From positions 1-55,075 of the forward strand of contig VCMS01000353.1 of the NCBI GenBank assembly GCA_022539475.1: DNA of 55,075 bases, given 5' to 3'. Positions within the stretch are counted from its first letter, which is position 1. Every line of letters begins with the position of its first letter. Under the pieces are notes generated by a model. The model was not told where the DNA came from, ran no database searches, and saw nothing but the letters and a program-made list of their open reading frames with translations. This stretch comes from Gracilaria domingensis. Taxonomy: Eukaryota; Rhodophyta; Florideophyceae; Gracilariales; Gracilariaceae. The translations under genes and the position numbers were made by a program. This document shows, piece by piece, positions 11,125 through 21,849 of this stretch.

Positions 11125-11202
11125 CCATAAATCTGCTGCTTCAGCAGCGAGCTAACTCTGTACATCCATCGTCTTCAATGTGCTTTGGAGATTCAGAGGC
11201 CA

Positions 11203-13506
11203 CTAGTGCACCGGTGTCTCCTTGTGCTGCGCGATGAGACTCGGTTCTCTGCAAAACGTTGCGATATAGGAATTGATATGAAACGGGAAACATTGGTATG
11301 GCGGGAATCCTTCCGGTGCGGTCCATATACGCGAGGTTCTTTGCTTCCCTTCCGGGAACTTTGTCTGTACTAAATACGAGGCTTGAACGACCTCATTACT
11401 GACAGTTATTCTTGCGTTGAACTCGTTACCCCAAACCTTCCTTGCATACATCACTACAGCATTGTGTTCAGCATGAGCGAAGCACCGCTCATCCCTCTCA
11501 CATCCAATGAAGCGTCGGGGCTCTTCCATGTCCATGCACGCCAAGGCACCGGAAAAGGTTCCACAATAGGGATCAACCACAACGTCCCCGGGACTTGAGA
11601 ACCTGGCAATGAGTTTCTTTAGCAGTGCTCTCGGTTTCTGTTCGGGGCGAACCTGAACCGAGTGTATTTTGGAACGCTTCTTTACCCTCCAACGGAGTCC
11701 TTCACCAGCCTCCAGATGCGGAACCTGATCGATAATAGAGTAATGCTCGGGGTGCGTGGGAACGTAGTTGAAATTTTTGTAGTTCACCATCACCTTCTGC
11801 TCCTCGTACGCGTTTCCATTCCGGACTCCGTGCACGGCATACTCGGTTACAGAGAACAACTGTGTTGTGTTCCTTCCGGGGTTCTTCAAAGTGTGCGTAC
11901 GAGAGCGAATTAATTGCATCGGTGTGGGGTCGACTTAGAACGAATCTTTTTGCCTCCCCACTGCATTCTCCGATTTTTTCTCACGTAGAATCTCCTCCCA
12001 GTCCGCGAACTGTTCGATAGTACAGAACATTATAAAATGACCGCCAGGGCGAAGCATTGAGGCCATCATTTCTGCAGTATTAACCATATCTTCGTCGAGA
12101 AGCTCGTCATGCTTAATGTCACGTATAACATAAGGTGCGTCCGTGAGTACGAGTAGAACATTGCCCTCTAGGCAATTGTCGGAAGGAAACAGTGTACCAT
12201 GAGCCTCCACTAACTCTTCATAACCAACGCAATGCATAGAGAACTGTTGCGCTATGTTCCTTTTGACCACACCCAGAGCCTTCGTCGTCCTTACATGGCC
12301 AAAGTCGTGAGGTGGAAGAATACCATCAGGAGCATTAGAAAGGGGGTGCGCTCCATCGTCTTCATCATCCGTGTTTTCTATGACAATGACATCCACCGGA
12401 GCCGGGTCTCCACCGGATGTTTTACCGTATGTTTTACCCACCGCCCTAGCCGTTGGCCTGGAGGAAATGGTTCTCTGTGCCGTAACCGTATCCTCAATAT
12501 TCACCGTGACCGTGTTGCTTCCTTCCTGACGTCCTGACAGAGTGGGCCGGGATAGCTGCTGGGAAGGTCTCAGGTTCAGCTGGACAATAGCGGTGCGAAG
12601 AGTAGCCATATACTCATCGGAGAAAGCATCAAAACGAGATGGAAACCGTGTCCGAAGTTTCCTTCGAAAGCCTTCCAGCAGTTCCCACTTGGTAGTAGCC
12701 GAGATTTTCTACAGAAATCCGTTTAAAACAACCTTGTTTAAATCGGACTGGGACTCTTTTGACAAATCCCTTAGTTTGGTATCGATATCATCCGAAAGGA
12801 TGTGAACCCAAGGCACAGTAGCGTTGACCTCTGTGGTTGGCTTCACTTCGATCCCCAATGTTTTGAACACCGATGCTGGGCTGTATCCGGAAGAAGGGGA
12901 CTCAACTGCGCCGAAAGAAAGCGCCGGTTTCCTCATGGCAAGAAAAGGTAACAGCATTTGTTCTGCGTCACGAAATCCAAGACTGGAAGCAAAGGAATCC
13001 CATCCTAGACATACCATTTGCACAGCATAACCAATCCGCCATATGTGCGCTTGGTTTGACATGACGAAACCATCAACAAACGGTACCTGTCTCCGAGAAC
13101 CAGTTGCAGTCCTCGCCTTCTTCGCAACTGGGAGTCGCCTCTCCATAGTGATATGCATCACTAGAGATAGATAGAGCAACTGCTGAAAACGAGTATCAGG
13201 CTCAATCCGGAAGGTAGTTTTCTTCGTCTGCTTGGACCGCGGTCTGGAGACTGTGTAACCAGGTATCAGGCCACGTGTACACGGGGTTGTAGCGCGCATG
13301 GAGCAGATGAGATATGGTCCTATACGACTCAGAATCGCCGTTCTCCGCCACCGACCGGCTCCCTCCACATTATTATCTGCATCATCATCATAGCCGCCAT
13401 CATAGGGCTGCATACAAATCTCCTGTACGCTCTCCGCCTCTACTCTCGCCGCTTGCGCTCCAACGCCGACGCGCACCCAAAGAGCAGTTGCATTGCGCAG
13501 GCGCAA
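11203..13506 (-). pseudogene. permuted N6-adenine/N4-cytosine-type DNA methyltransferase
   Basis: A single minus-strand frame of 768 codons is interrupted only by two in-frame stops, TAG at 12709-12711 and TAA at 11935-11937. The catalytic motif IV is LVLTDAPYVI (about 12130-12150), a variant of DPPY. It precedes motif I, VVDPYCGTFSGALAC (about 11550-11595), which binds S-adenosylmethionine. This permuted order is that of the beta-class amino-methyltransferases (N6_N4_Mtase family), rare in eukaryotic nuclear genomes. The linker before motif I has the family's usual KPRALLKKLIARFSSPGD. The N-terminal 300 codons are unrecognised. T-D-A-P-Y rather than D-P-P-Y leaves activity uncertain. The gene lies upstream of the SET-like gene on the same strand. 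Confidence 0.75.
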
Positions 13507-13835
13507 GGCTTCCGGACGCCATCGTCATCGCAACATTCGACCACCGCATCCGTCGCACTCAACAACAAAAGCGTCCGGAACAACATGCAGCTTAGGTCTT
13601 CCCACTCCCCGTACTCGTAATACCAATTTAGTAACGAGCATGACGTTTTACAGCGCTCATATTTTTTTTGCCAGGCGTCCGCGGCGCCTTTCACGTAATG
13701 AAGACGACCGTCCCAAGGCAAAAACACCCTTAATAGAGCTGCCTTGACGACTGCAGCCGCCGTGGCCGCAGCTGCTGATCTCGGTATGCCTAATGACTGC
13801 GCTACACACCCATCGCCGGGCTGAATGTCTGTCTC
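13440..13835 (-). pseudogene. probable N-terminal part of the methyltransferase gene
   Basis: A minus-strand frame, open from a TGA near 13835, has coding character: IQPGDGCVAQSLGIPR, then an alanine-rich stretch and LRVFLPWDGRLHYVKGA. It overlaps the start of the methyltransferase frame, so one frameshift near 13500 would join them. No domain is recognised. It may instead be a separate small gene. Confidence 0.4.
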
Positions 13836-14650
13836 AGGCGCTCAGTTTGATACGAGCTAGCGCATATTGCGTGGATTGCACTTTCTGGCTGACACCGTGT
13901 TGATGATGCAGCGCTAACACACTTCTTAGCACCCACACCAAGAGCAGAACACGTCAATGACACGATCTGTACAGTCGCCGCCCGCCACTTAACGTGATGA
14001 GGGTCCTTCGGAGACTGCTTTCACGACAAAAAGCCATGATTATAATACCCGTACAATTGCGATTGGTGCTGCCACCACTACCCTCATTCTCGAATGGCTC
14101 TCCTTTTCGGCATTCAAACTGAACATTTATTAAACCAAATTCGCGCGAAATTGTTTCTTGCCTCTGTGTAGATACGTTTAAAATGCGACGTAAAACAACA
14201 AATGTGCTCTGCATAGCTCTACTCAGCTCTACGTTGTACCCTACAACCTGCTTTCCCACCCCCCGTAGTGTGGCGGGGTAGTCGCATGCGACCTGTTCAG
14301 ACCGCGGTCTGCACACGTCGCATCCGGCCACCACAGGAAGGTACCAGGGGGGAACCGTCGGGGTTGATCATGCTGTCTGGTATGCATCTAAGCCTTCTAC
14401 ACCGTCTCTAACCGCCTATACCACTCTTTCAAAGTGATGCGAATGTTCACGCGAGCATTTCCGCGTGCTGCACTACAAATCTGCGATATGAACGGGTGCG
14501 ACACTTCAACCGACAGCGAAGCGTGTACCGTGTTCAAACCGAGCCGGTACGCTGTTTGCTGACGTGATCAGAGCATTATATGATTACCGCTTTGTTCTGC
14601 ATTCAAGCATTATAGGTGTTTGACGAAGCTAAATTCAAACACGCTATATA
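13836..14650. other. divergent intergenic region
   Basis: This separates the minus-strand methyltransferase/SET genes from the plus-strand ParB/dioxygenase genes and is the likely place for both promoters. GCTATATAATGG at 14643-14654 is TATA-like but overlaps the ATG at 14651, so it is too close to serve that start. No repeat or RNA gene was recognised. Confidence 0.35.
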
Positions 14651-15100
14651 ATGGAGCCAAGAGGATTGGGGAACCCGCAGATGGGGCGCTCCCAGAGGCC
14701 GCGGAAAGTTCGCAACCCCATGGCGCCGCATCTTCGAAGTGCGAAGAAGACAAAAGAAGGAGGAAAGAAGAGTAGTGAGGAAGCACAGAATCCGGACACG
14801 AGTATGAGCTCTAACTCGGGGAAAGCGAAACCCGCACCGGATGACAAAGTGGCGCTTCTTATCGTGGGGAATGGAAGGGACAAGGTCCCAATTGGCACGG
14901 CTGATGTGGTGGCCATCGAGTCTGCCGGCGACGGCAAAGACTATCGTAGAGAAATGCATTGTCACAGACTGGAAGGGAAGCCGGGAGAAGATATAGTCGG
15001 TATATGGCGAGCTGATGTATCGAAGGAGCTCCATACACCGTACCCGTATCCTTTTAAGTGTACGGATGAAGATTCCATTCCGAAGAGCGTTGCGGACTGA
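14651..15100 (+). CDS. hypothetical basic protein, 149 residues
   Basis: ATG start. The N-terminal third is rich in R, K, S and P (RSAKKTKEGGKKSSEEAQ). This is followed by a more ordered part with HRLEGKPGEDIVGIWRADVS. It ends in TGA six bases before the ATG of the next ORF and in the same frame. It is either the N-terminal part of the ParB-like protein cut off by a nonsense change, or a short upstream ORF on the same transcript. No family is recognised. Confidence 0.45.
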   Translation: MEPRGLGNPQMGRSQRPRKVRNPMAPHLRSAKKTKEGGKKSSEEAQNPDTSMSSNSGKAKPAPDDKVALLIVGNGRDKVPIGTADVVAIESAGDGKDYRREMHCHRLEGKPGEDIVGIWRADVSKELHTPYPYPFKCTDEDSIPKSVAD

Positions 15101-15106
15101 AACAAG

Positions 15107-17263
15107 ATGGGTTTCTATGCTTGGGACTTGAACTTCATGGCTTCGGTTGAGACCGTTCAGAACACCACGCCGCAGGTGCCCAGTAAGAAAACAGGGCATA
15201 CCAATGCGGCGTCCACGACAGGAGGGAAACGAGTGCGTATGGCGGAAACACCGAAACCCCCTCGTTTACCGAGTAGGAAGCCGTTGCCACCTCAGGTAGC
15301 CCAGGCCAAAACACCAGGCAAACAACAGAAGAACAAAGGGGGGAAGGAAGTACCGCCCCTATCGTCTGGGCCTGAGCGTAAAACTCCATCTAATCAAGAC
15401 CAGGGTGGTACAAAAGTAGGAACTGCACGATTGACCACAACTCCAGAGAGTGCGCTCTCTGCATTACGGAAGCAACCAGCGATGAATGTGCAGTCTGGGT
15501 CGTCCAGAAATAGCACTGCTGAAGCGATTGCAATGACTGGGAGTCGCAGTGGAGCTAGGATGGAAGTTGTGGATGTGGATGAAGTGGATGATGATGAAGT
15601 TACTTTGGTGAAGCAGAGCTTGGCTGGAAACGTGAATGAACTATTCGACGAAGGTGATGAATTAGCTTCGGATGATGTGGATATGAGTCTGGCGTCGCTC
15701 AAGTTCACCTTGGACCATTATGAGTACGAGTCCGTGAAGGCGGACATCGACCTAATCCAAATCCCGGGCGCAACTGTGAGAGGGACAGTTCGGGAGCATG
15801 TTGAAGCTTTGAAGGCGGAGATTCGAAGGAAAGGGTTTCTTCAGGCCCTTCGAACGATGAGTATTGCTATTTTGATCACGGGTAAGTCCGAGAAGGAGAT
15901 GGTAGAGGGCAATCGCGTGAAAGTTACGTGTATCCTCATAGATGGGGCTCATCGTCTTGTGGCAGTCAACGAACTATGTGAGGAGGATGCAAAGATAAGA
16001 AAACTGTGTAAAAGACTTACCGTTTCCTTATGTAGGAGAAGGAATGGACAAAAGATGAAAAAGAGGGAGCTTCTGAGCCTGAGTAATGCTTTGAATGATG
16101 GACTGAAGCAGGCCCGACTTGTGAACTTCGCCGACAAGGTTAATTCCATTGTATCCTTTATAACCGCGATGGTTGAAGAGGAGAAGAAAGTGTTGAACAA
16201 CATGACAAGGACCGCTGTAGCGAGTGCGTGAAGTGTATGCGGAATCATAGGTCTGTACCATATCAGGCATCTCTCAAGGTTTGCGGAGATGGGTTTGAAG
16301 GTGGCTAAGAGTCCTCGATTGGTGAAGCATTTGGAAAGTGTGTGTCGGGAGTATAATGAAATTGGTATTACATGTATCTCCAGTGATGAGTTTTTTTCTA
16401 TGGTTGAGGACACAACCGCTTTCACCCTGGACCCCCTCGCAGCATATTTTGCGAGGAGACGAGAGTCCAAGCTGAAGGGCCGCTTTGAACACATACGAAA
16501 GTATTTCTTTATATGCTGCCGGTCCCTAAATGGGCTGGCCGTTGAGGTATCGAAAAGAAAGAGACTCTCTCTGAAGGAAGTGTACGAGATGCAGATTGAA
16601 GTCACCAGGTTTGAGAAACTCAGCCTTCGTGAGTATCTTGTGCCACAGGCCGCACGCCTGGAAACTGCAGCGACAAAGAAGCTCTGGGGCGGAAAGATAT
16701 CGAGAAGGGTGTCTCATGCTCGTGAAAAGCTAAAGAAGTCCGTCGGAGTGGATTTCAATTCGACTGTGGGGCCGTCTGCGGCGGGAGGGGGAAAAACGAC
16801 CACGCCTACGACACAAGTCACTAAACCGGATACTCGGGCGTCGCGTTCTAAACTTGTTAAGGCGAAGAATGCCGTGGAAGACGTTCAGGAAGTGGTAAGC
16901 GACGTGGTTTTAGTGGAGCCAAGTGGTGTGGGGTTGAGCAGGAGCACCAGAAGATGTCGTCGACGAAGGAAGATGATGAGCGATAACAGCCCCAGGGCTC
17001 AGAAGAAGGCGAAAGTAAGCAAAGTGCCCCAAGACGAAACATTCGTCATTAATCATCTGCGTAAGCTTGGAGCAAAAGGGGTCAAGAGCTTCCTCAAAGC
17101 TCATCAAGTCTTCTTCAGCAGCGACCCGGACTCTGATTCAGCGCCGAATGTTGAGACGCGAGGAGACGACACGGATCCTTTCGACGACACAGTCCCGGAA
17201 ATTCTACCCCAGGGGCTGAAGAAAGCAGACGAAGGACCTCACGAGGGGGAGATTCGTGGTTGA
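15107..17263 (+). pseudogene. ParB-like domain protein with in-frame stop
   Basis: A continuous plus-strand frame with one internal TGA at 16229-16231. Reading resumes in frame through a protein-like bridge (GIIGLYHIRHLSRFAE) before the next ATG at 16289. Residues about 205-295 match the ParB/Srx fold: IDLIQIPGATVRGTVREHVE, the helix ALKAEIRRKGFL, and the ATP/phosphate-contacting motif ILIDGAHRLVAVNEL (15928-15972), where bacterial ParB has D-G-x-x-R-L-x-A. The N-terminus is disordered, basic and proline-rich, and the C-terminal half is highly charged. ParB-fold proteins bind DNA and CTP or ATP and often accompany DNA-modifying enzymes in phages. It leads by frameshift into the dioxygenase below, so both may be one polypeptide. 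Confidence 0.65.
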
Positions 17264-18534
17264 AATTGTTGAAAGCAGTTCTTACCAAGTGGCCTGCTGG
17301 AGTGGACGGGATTAAGTCAGTATATCTGTGGATGGATGCGATACATCTCCGGAAGGAGCACCGAGGCCATTTGCTCGAGACGAAGGACTTCAAAGGAGTA
17401 CATCATGCTGTGTTTTGGCATGCTGCGTATCAGGGTCAAAAGCTTCTCAACGAAGCGGTAGGAGAGGGAGAGGTTGATGATGGGACCCTATGGGCAGAGG
17501 CAGTGAAGAACGATTCCATCGCGTATATGTATTTTTTGAACAAGAAGGCTGAGCTTCGGGAGAGAGGTTTCTGTATTTTGGAAGGCTTTGCTTGTGACAA
17601 CGACCTTTTGAAGATGGCTGAAAGTCCCAGTAAGCTCATCGATGGGGATCTAAGCGTCAAGTTATTGGACTTCTTCAAAAACGTTTCGAAGAAGCCCCAG
17701 GCCTCAGGGTATCGGAGAATCGAACTACATGGATTTCTATAATCAACACGGACAATCGGAGGTATGTGACGACGAAAAGAGGTATAGTGGACGAGCTGGA
17801 TAGTAGACCGGAGACGCATTTGCATGTGAAGAAGAGGGCGTTGTTAGATGCTCGGCTTGGTCAGATATGTGCGGCGTTGGGGCTACAAGAGAACAAGCAA
17901 CCGAATGAGAGAATGTAGCACCGAAGACGGGAGGGAAGATCTTATGTACCGGAGTAGCTTGCCGGCGACAGCAACTACATACCGACTTCGAGACCTTGAC
18001 AAACGAAGACAAGCTGGAGGGGAAGAACCCGGGGTACTTTGTGATGTCTCCGGAACTGTGTCGTTCCCACTTTGGATATGTGGAGGATCCCACAGTCACT
18101 TTGCTGTAACATCAAAGACATTTGAAGGGTTGGCACGAGGAATGCTTGTGAGAAAGTTCTTTGTCCCACCTATGTCTGTGTTTATTGGGAGGGGGGATGT
18201 ATTTCATGCCGGTGCGGGCACTAAGAATGAAAGATTTCCGGAAAACCCACTGTTTCGCTACCATATGTATATGGTACCAGAGAAGTACAGTTTGCCGGAT
18301 GAAGTTCATCTGAATCACCATTTTCGACCGACTTTTGTGGAAGAAGACGACCTCATGGGAATGAAGGACAACACAGGTGGTCCTGCGGTGGACATAGATT
18401 TGGTGAAGGACGGGGAGGACGAGGAAGAAGAGGATGACGAGGAAGGAGACAGCGACGAAGAAAACGAGAACTATGAAGCGCAGGGGATGAAGGAAGGTAC
18501 AGAGGATGAGACAGAGGATGGGGAGGAGAAATAA
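17250..18534 (+). pseudogene. 2-oxoglutarate/Fe(II) dioxygenase, frameshifted
   Basis: Coding passes through several frames. ERGFCILEGFACDNDLLKMAE (17553-17615) resembles the start of double-stranded beta-helix dioxygenases. HTD at 17978-17986 is the H-x-D iron motif. GDVFHAGAG (18196-18222) supplies the distal histidine. NPLFRYHMYM (18247-18276) supplies the arginine that would bind 2-oxoglutarate. Frameshifts lie near 17720, 17910, 17965 and 18090. The tail is a long acidic run (EEDDEEGDSDEENE). It follows the ParB-like coding directly. The substrate is unknown: DNA or RNA base oxidation is suggested only by the neighbours, and a small-molecule or protein substrate is possible. Confidence 0.6.
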
Positions 18535-18768
18535 ACGAGCCATGAATTTATGGTTTTATGATATTGCAGTTGACGACTGGATATCCGGAGGTGTCGTCAC
18601 CATATATTGTTGTTGTTGAAGATATTGATTGCTGTTTTGCGTAAAAACGTATGTCACAAGTTCTATATATATGTTCATATGTTTCCACAAAGAGACTTCA
18701 TTAAGAAAGAGTTAAATGTTTGTTCTTCATCTATGTACTACTAGTAACTATCGTAGTTAGTGTCTAAA

Positions 18769-20055
18769 TTATTTCTCCAATAGATGGCGATTCTGGGGAC
18801 TGGGATGCTCTCCGAGTGCACACAAGTACCTCTTGAGGTTCACCCGTGGTTCGTGCTTGACGATACCCGCACACACAAGAAATGCAACGAATAAGGTGTT
18901 TCTAAGAAGAGGGGGGATGCCTCTGTACATACGAAAGGCTGATGGTTCTAGCGACTCATAAAGCGTGTGGGCGAAGAATAATGGTACCACTCTGTTCAAA
19001 AACATTCTGATGGAGAGCAATACATCGTGGAAAAAGAGAGCCTTTCTGAAGGAGTGTAGGACACAACGGATGTAGAGACAGAGCCTTTCCCATCGAATTC
19101 CTACGCGGTGCGAGAGCGGTACAATTTTGTTAAAGGTGTTGCCTGTAGAGTAGAAGATAAAGAGTGCGTTCACGACGATAGTGAATAGCCCGAATAGAAA
19201 TCCACCTGGAAAAAAGCTATAGAGGCTGTTCTGACAGAATCTATAAGATTGGACGGGGATGGACGGAGTTGATAAGTGACGAAGATAGAGAGATTGAGAG
19301 CGAAAATGCCACCGACCGCTATATCCAAGTATTTATTCCTCAATATGGAGGAGGTGCTCGTCATGTGCGAAGGAATCATCGGTCCGAGAGCTAGGGTACC
19401 GTATCTTGCAGCATGTATGGAAAAGGCCAGGTCGAAGAGAATAATGTGTAATATGGTTTCCAGAATGCTATAGAGAATGGTGAAACCTAGCTAAGCATGG
19501 CGAGAGGAGCGCTTGAATAGAAGCGCATAGGCCAAGACGGGCTTGATGATAACGTAAAGCGCGCCTATGGCTACCGTTAACAATGTAGAAAATAACACCA
19601 TTGAAGGTGGCGAAAGCATGCTGAGAGGATTCCGAGAGTAGACTCTTGACTGATATATGTAATTCGAAAGCTCTGGGAGAGTTCGAATAGCGTGGGTAAA
19701 GGGTGGGTGCTCCAGAATACTTTCGTGACAGTGTTTATCATGTAGTATTTCATAGAGCTCATTGAGCTCATTCTGCAGTGCGGGAGTGATGAGAGTTTGC
19801 ACCCCACGAATGTGAGCTTCTTCAGCATCGAGGTTGTACTGTAACTGGAGGCAGTTGTCGAAGTGATGTACGTTGCATGTGGGAAAGCATCCAGCTGGAT
19901 ACGTACAGAACGCAGTCGATTGTTTAGCGAGATTTCCCGTACTTGGTGTGTATTGCGAAAGATCATTGCGGAACAGTTTCGTTTTCGAATTCGTACCGAA
20001 GGAGAGTAAAGGGGGCTTTGGATGGTTGTAGAGATGCGGTAAATTTATTCGTTAG
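18769..20055 (-). CDS. putative multipass membrane protein, unknown
   Basis: Minus-strand coding in at least three blocks. Block one (20055-19491) contains a cysteine-bearing segment (TYPAGCFPTCNVHHFDNCLQ) and ends in a strongly hydrophobic stretch (FSTLLTVAIGALYVIIKPVLAY). Block two (about 19480-19173) has hydrophobic IILFDLAF and AVGGIFALNLSIFVTY. Block three (19200-18769) begins GGFLFGLFTIVVNALFIF and has two more hydrophobic segments. Between blocks two and three the coding strand reads CTATAGCTTTTTTCCAG, a plausible 3' splice site. The gene may therefore be spliced rather than broken, although donors are not obvious. It could be a pump, channel or viral-type membrane protein. No family is recognised. 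Confidence 0.4.
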
Positions 20056-20450
20056 AACGTGGACTGTTTGTGTGTTACAATACATAGGAAAACAGCTCTT
20101 CTATTACGCTTCTTTAAAAGTCGAGGCTACTAACATGTAGAGAACATGGTTTTCATAAACGATTGATTAGACAGGTTGCTTTTATACTATACTATGAGAC
20201 GAGACAGTGATATAAGTAGGGAATAAGATACATGGATGATGAAGAATTGGTAATATATAGAGGGGGAGACGGTTGACAACTGGGGAATTGGGCTAGAATT
20301 TGTGAAATTACTTTTGAGAAACAACTTGTTTCACAGGGTTAAGAACGGATGCTAGGCAGTGGTAGTGAAAGAGCGTACATACATGACAGGGTTCTCACGC
20401 CGTTATAAGTTCACGGAGCGCCTACGCACGAATAGAGTTTCGTCTTCTCC

Positions 20451-20545
20451 CGTTTCGGATCCCTTCCGTTTCGGATCCCTTCCGTTTCCGTTCCCCTCCG
20501 TTCCCGTTCCGGTTACCTTCCCTCCCTTTCCGTTTCCTATGCCTT
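20451..20545 (+). repeat. C/T-rich short tandem repeat
   Basis: Two perfect copies of GTTTCGGATCCCTTCC are followed by degenerate CCGTTTCC/CCGTTCC units. It ends about 40 bases before the ATG at 20584 and may belong to the 5' leader or promoter of that gene. Confidence 0.6.
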
Positions 20546-20583
20546 CTTGCTGCGGATACGTTCCCGCTCATTGAAATCTGATC

Positions 20584-21396
20584 ATGAGCCGCAAGTCTCA
20601 TTCGAACGTGAAGTGGCCGTGGGATCCCAGCGATGGGGAAAGGTCGCAAAAGAATATTAAGAGGAGTTTTGCGGAGGAAGATGAAGGGGAGGACAAGGAT
20701 GAGCTGGACTGGTGGTCGATGGCGATGATGGGGTGCGCAGGGGCGATCGGGACCCGCATTGGTGAGGACGTGCGTCGACTGACGAAGAAGGTCACAGGAT
20801 TTGTTGCTAGGGAGCTAAGGGGATTTAATGATGGGCAAAAACAGTTGATGGGTCGAGTGCAGGAGCTGGAGGGGAAGCTGAAGGAACACAGTGAGAAGCG
20901 GGAGGATGTACGTCAAGTACGAGGTACTCCGGTGACTCCTGCGCTGAGGATTGTGAACGGGGTCGGGGTCGATGGGGCTAGTGTGGATGCGGATGAGGAT
21001 GCGAAGGACTTTGTGCCGGCTACGGAGAGTTTGAGTGAGGATGAAATTGTTGCGGGTAATGAAGGAAAGAAGAGGAGCGGGAGGAGAAAGTACGGGGAGA
21101 AGAGGTCAATCGTGGCGAGGAAGCTAGAGATGGAGGAGGATGAAGTGAGGCCGAAGGTTGGAAAGGATAAGAAGGAGAAGATGGAGAAAAAGAAGAAGAC
21201 TAGGATTAGGTTCAGGTGTGTTCCGAAGCCGGTGTGGAAGGGAAGCAGTGTTGTGGGATATCAGGAGTGGAGCTGGGAGGATGTGGAGGAAGAGAAAAAG
21301 GAGGAGGAAGGGGACGATGATGTGGCGAAAGGGTTTAGGCCGTTGTCTTTTGCAGATGCGGAGATAGAGGAGGGTGGTGGCGGTGGACTGTTCTAA
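20584..21396 (+). CDS. charged coiled-coil protein, 270 residues
   Basis: Intact ORF from an ATG to a TAA, the only undamaged gene-length frame between 8 and 47 kb outside a retrotransposon. The N-terminus contains a tryptophan-rich WDPSDGE and DWWSMAMMG stretch. Residues about 62-110 form a likely coiled coil (VRRLTKKVTGFVARELRGF...LMGRVQELEGKLKEHSEK). The middle is strongly basic (KDKKEKMEKKKKTRIRFR) and the end acidic with a GGGGG run. There is no membrane segment and no known domain. The alternating basic and acidic character suggests a nuclear or nucleic-acid-associated protein, but this is inference. Confidence 0.6.
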   Translation: MSRKSHSNVKWPWDPSDGERSQKNIKRSFAEEDEGEDKDELDWWSMAMMGCAGAIGTRIGEDVRRLTKKVTGFVARELRGFNDGQKQLMGRVQELEGKLKEHSEKREDVRQVRGTPVTPALRIVNGVGVDGASVDADEDAKDFVPATESLSEDEIVAGNEGKKRSGRRKYGEKRSIVARKLEMEEDEVRPKVGKDKKEKMEKKKKTRIRFRCVPKPVWKGSSVVGYQEWSWEDVEEEKKEEEGDDDVAKGFRPLSFADAEIEEGGGGGLF

Positions 21397-21849
21397 GTAG
21401 GATGCAACTTGAAGTGGTATGGGGGTGGCGAGATGCATGAGTGCGGTTTCATAAGATGAATGTTATATTAGGTAGTCGTAGTAATGATGACTATTCTAGA
21501 GTATTTGCATAAAATTAGCGAACGTAAATATGGCGGCACAGGTGGACATCATATGATGTCCTCACACGACGACAAATAATACGTCTGATACTTTCATTTA
21601 GTGAACATATACTAGCAATCGTGGCGTACGTCAATTGTTCTGCATTGAATGGAGAAAACGCCCCAGTGCATGAAAGCGTAGTATACAAAAAATTGAAATT
21701 AATTGCTTGTACATACCCCTATACGCAATTTTTTCAGATTTTTTGATTAATTTCGTCCGATAATCGTGGTCTAGTGCATCTAACTAGCAAAAAGAGAACA
21801 CAGACGCGAAATCAAGCTTGCTCCGTCTGACAACCGAGGAATAAACATT
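21397..21849. other. no recognisable gene
   Basis: AT-rich spacer before the copia remnant. Gag, protease and the 5' LTR of the copia element should lie here and further left, but nothing resembling them is visible. Confidence 0.4.

Noticed and set aside
15394..16605. Long minus-strand frames opposite the ParB-like gene
   Set aside because: Serine/leucine-rich translations are the typical complement of the biased sense codons, while the plus strand carries the ParB motifs.
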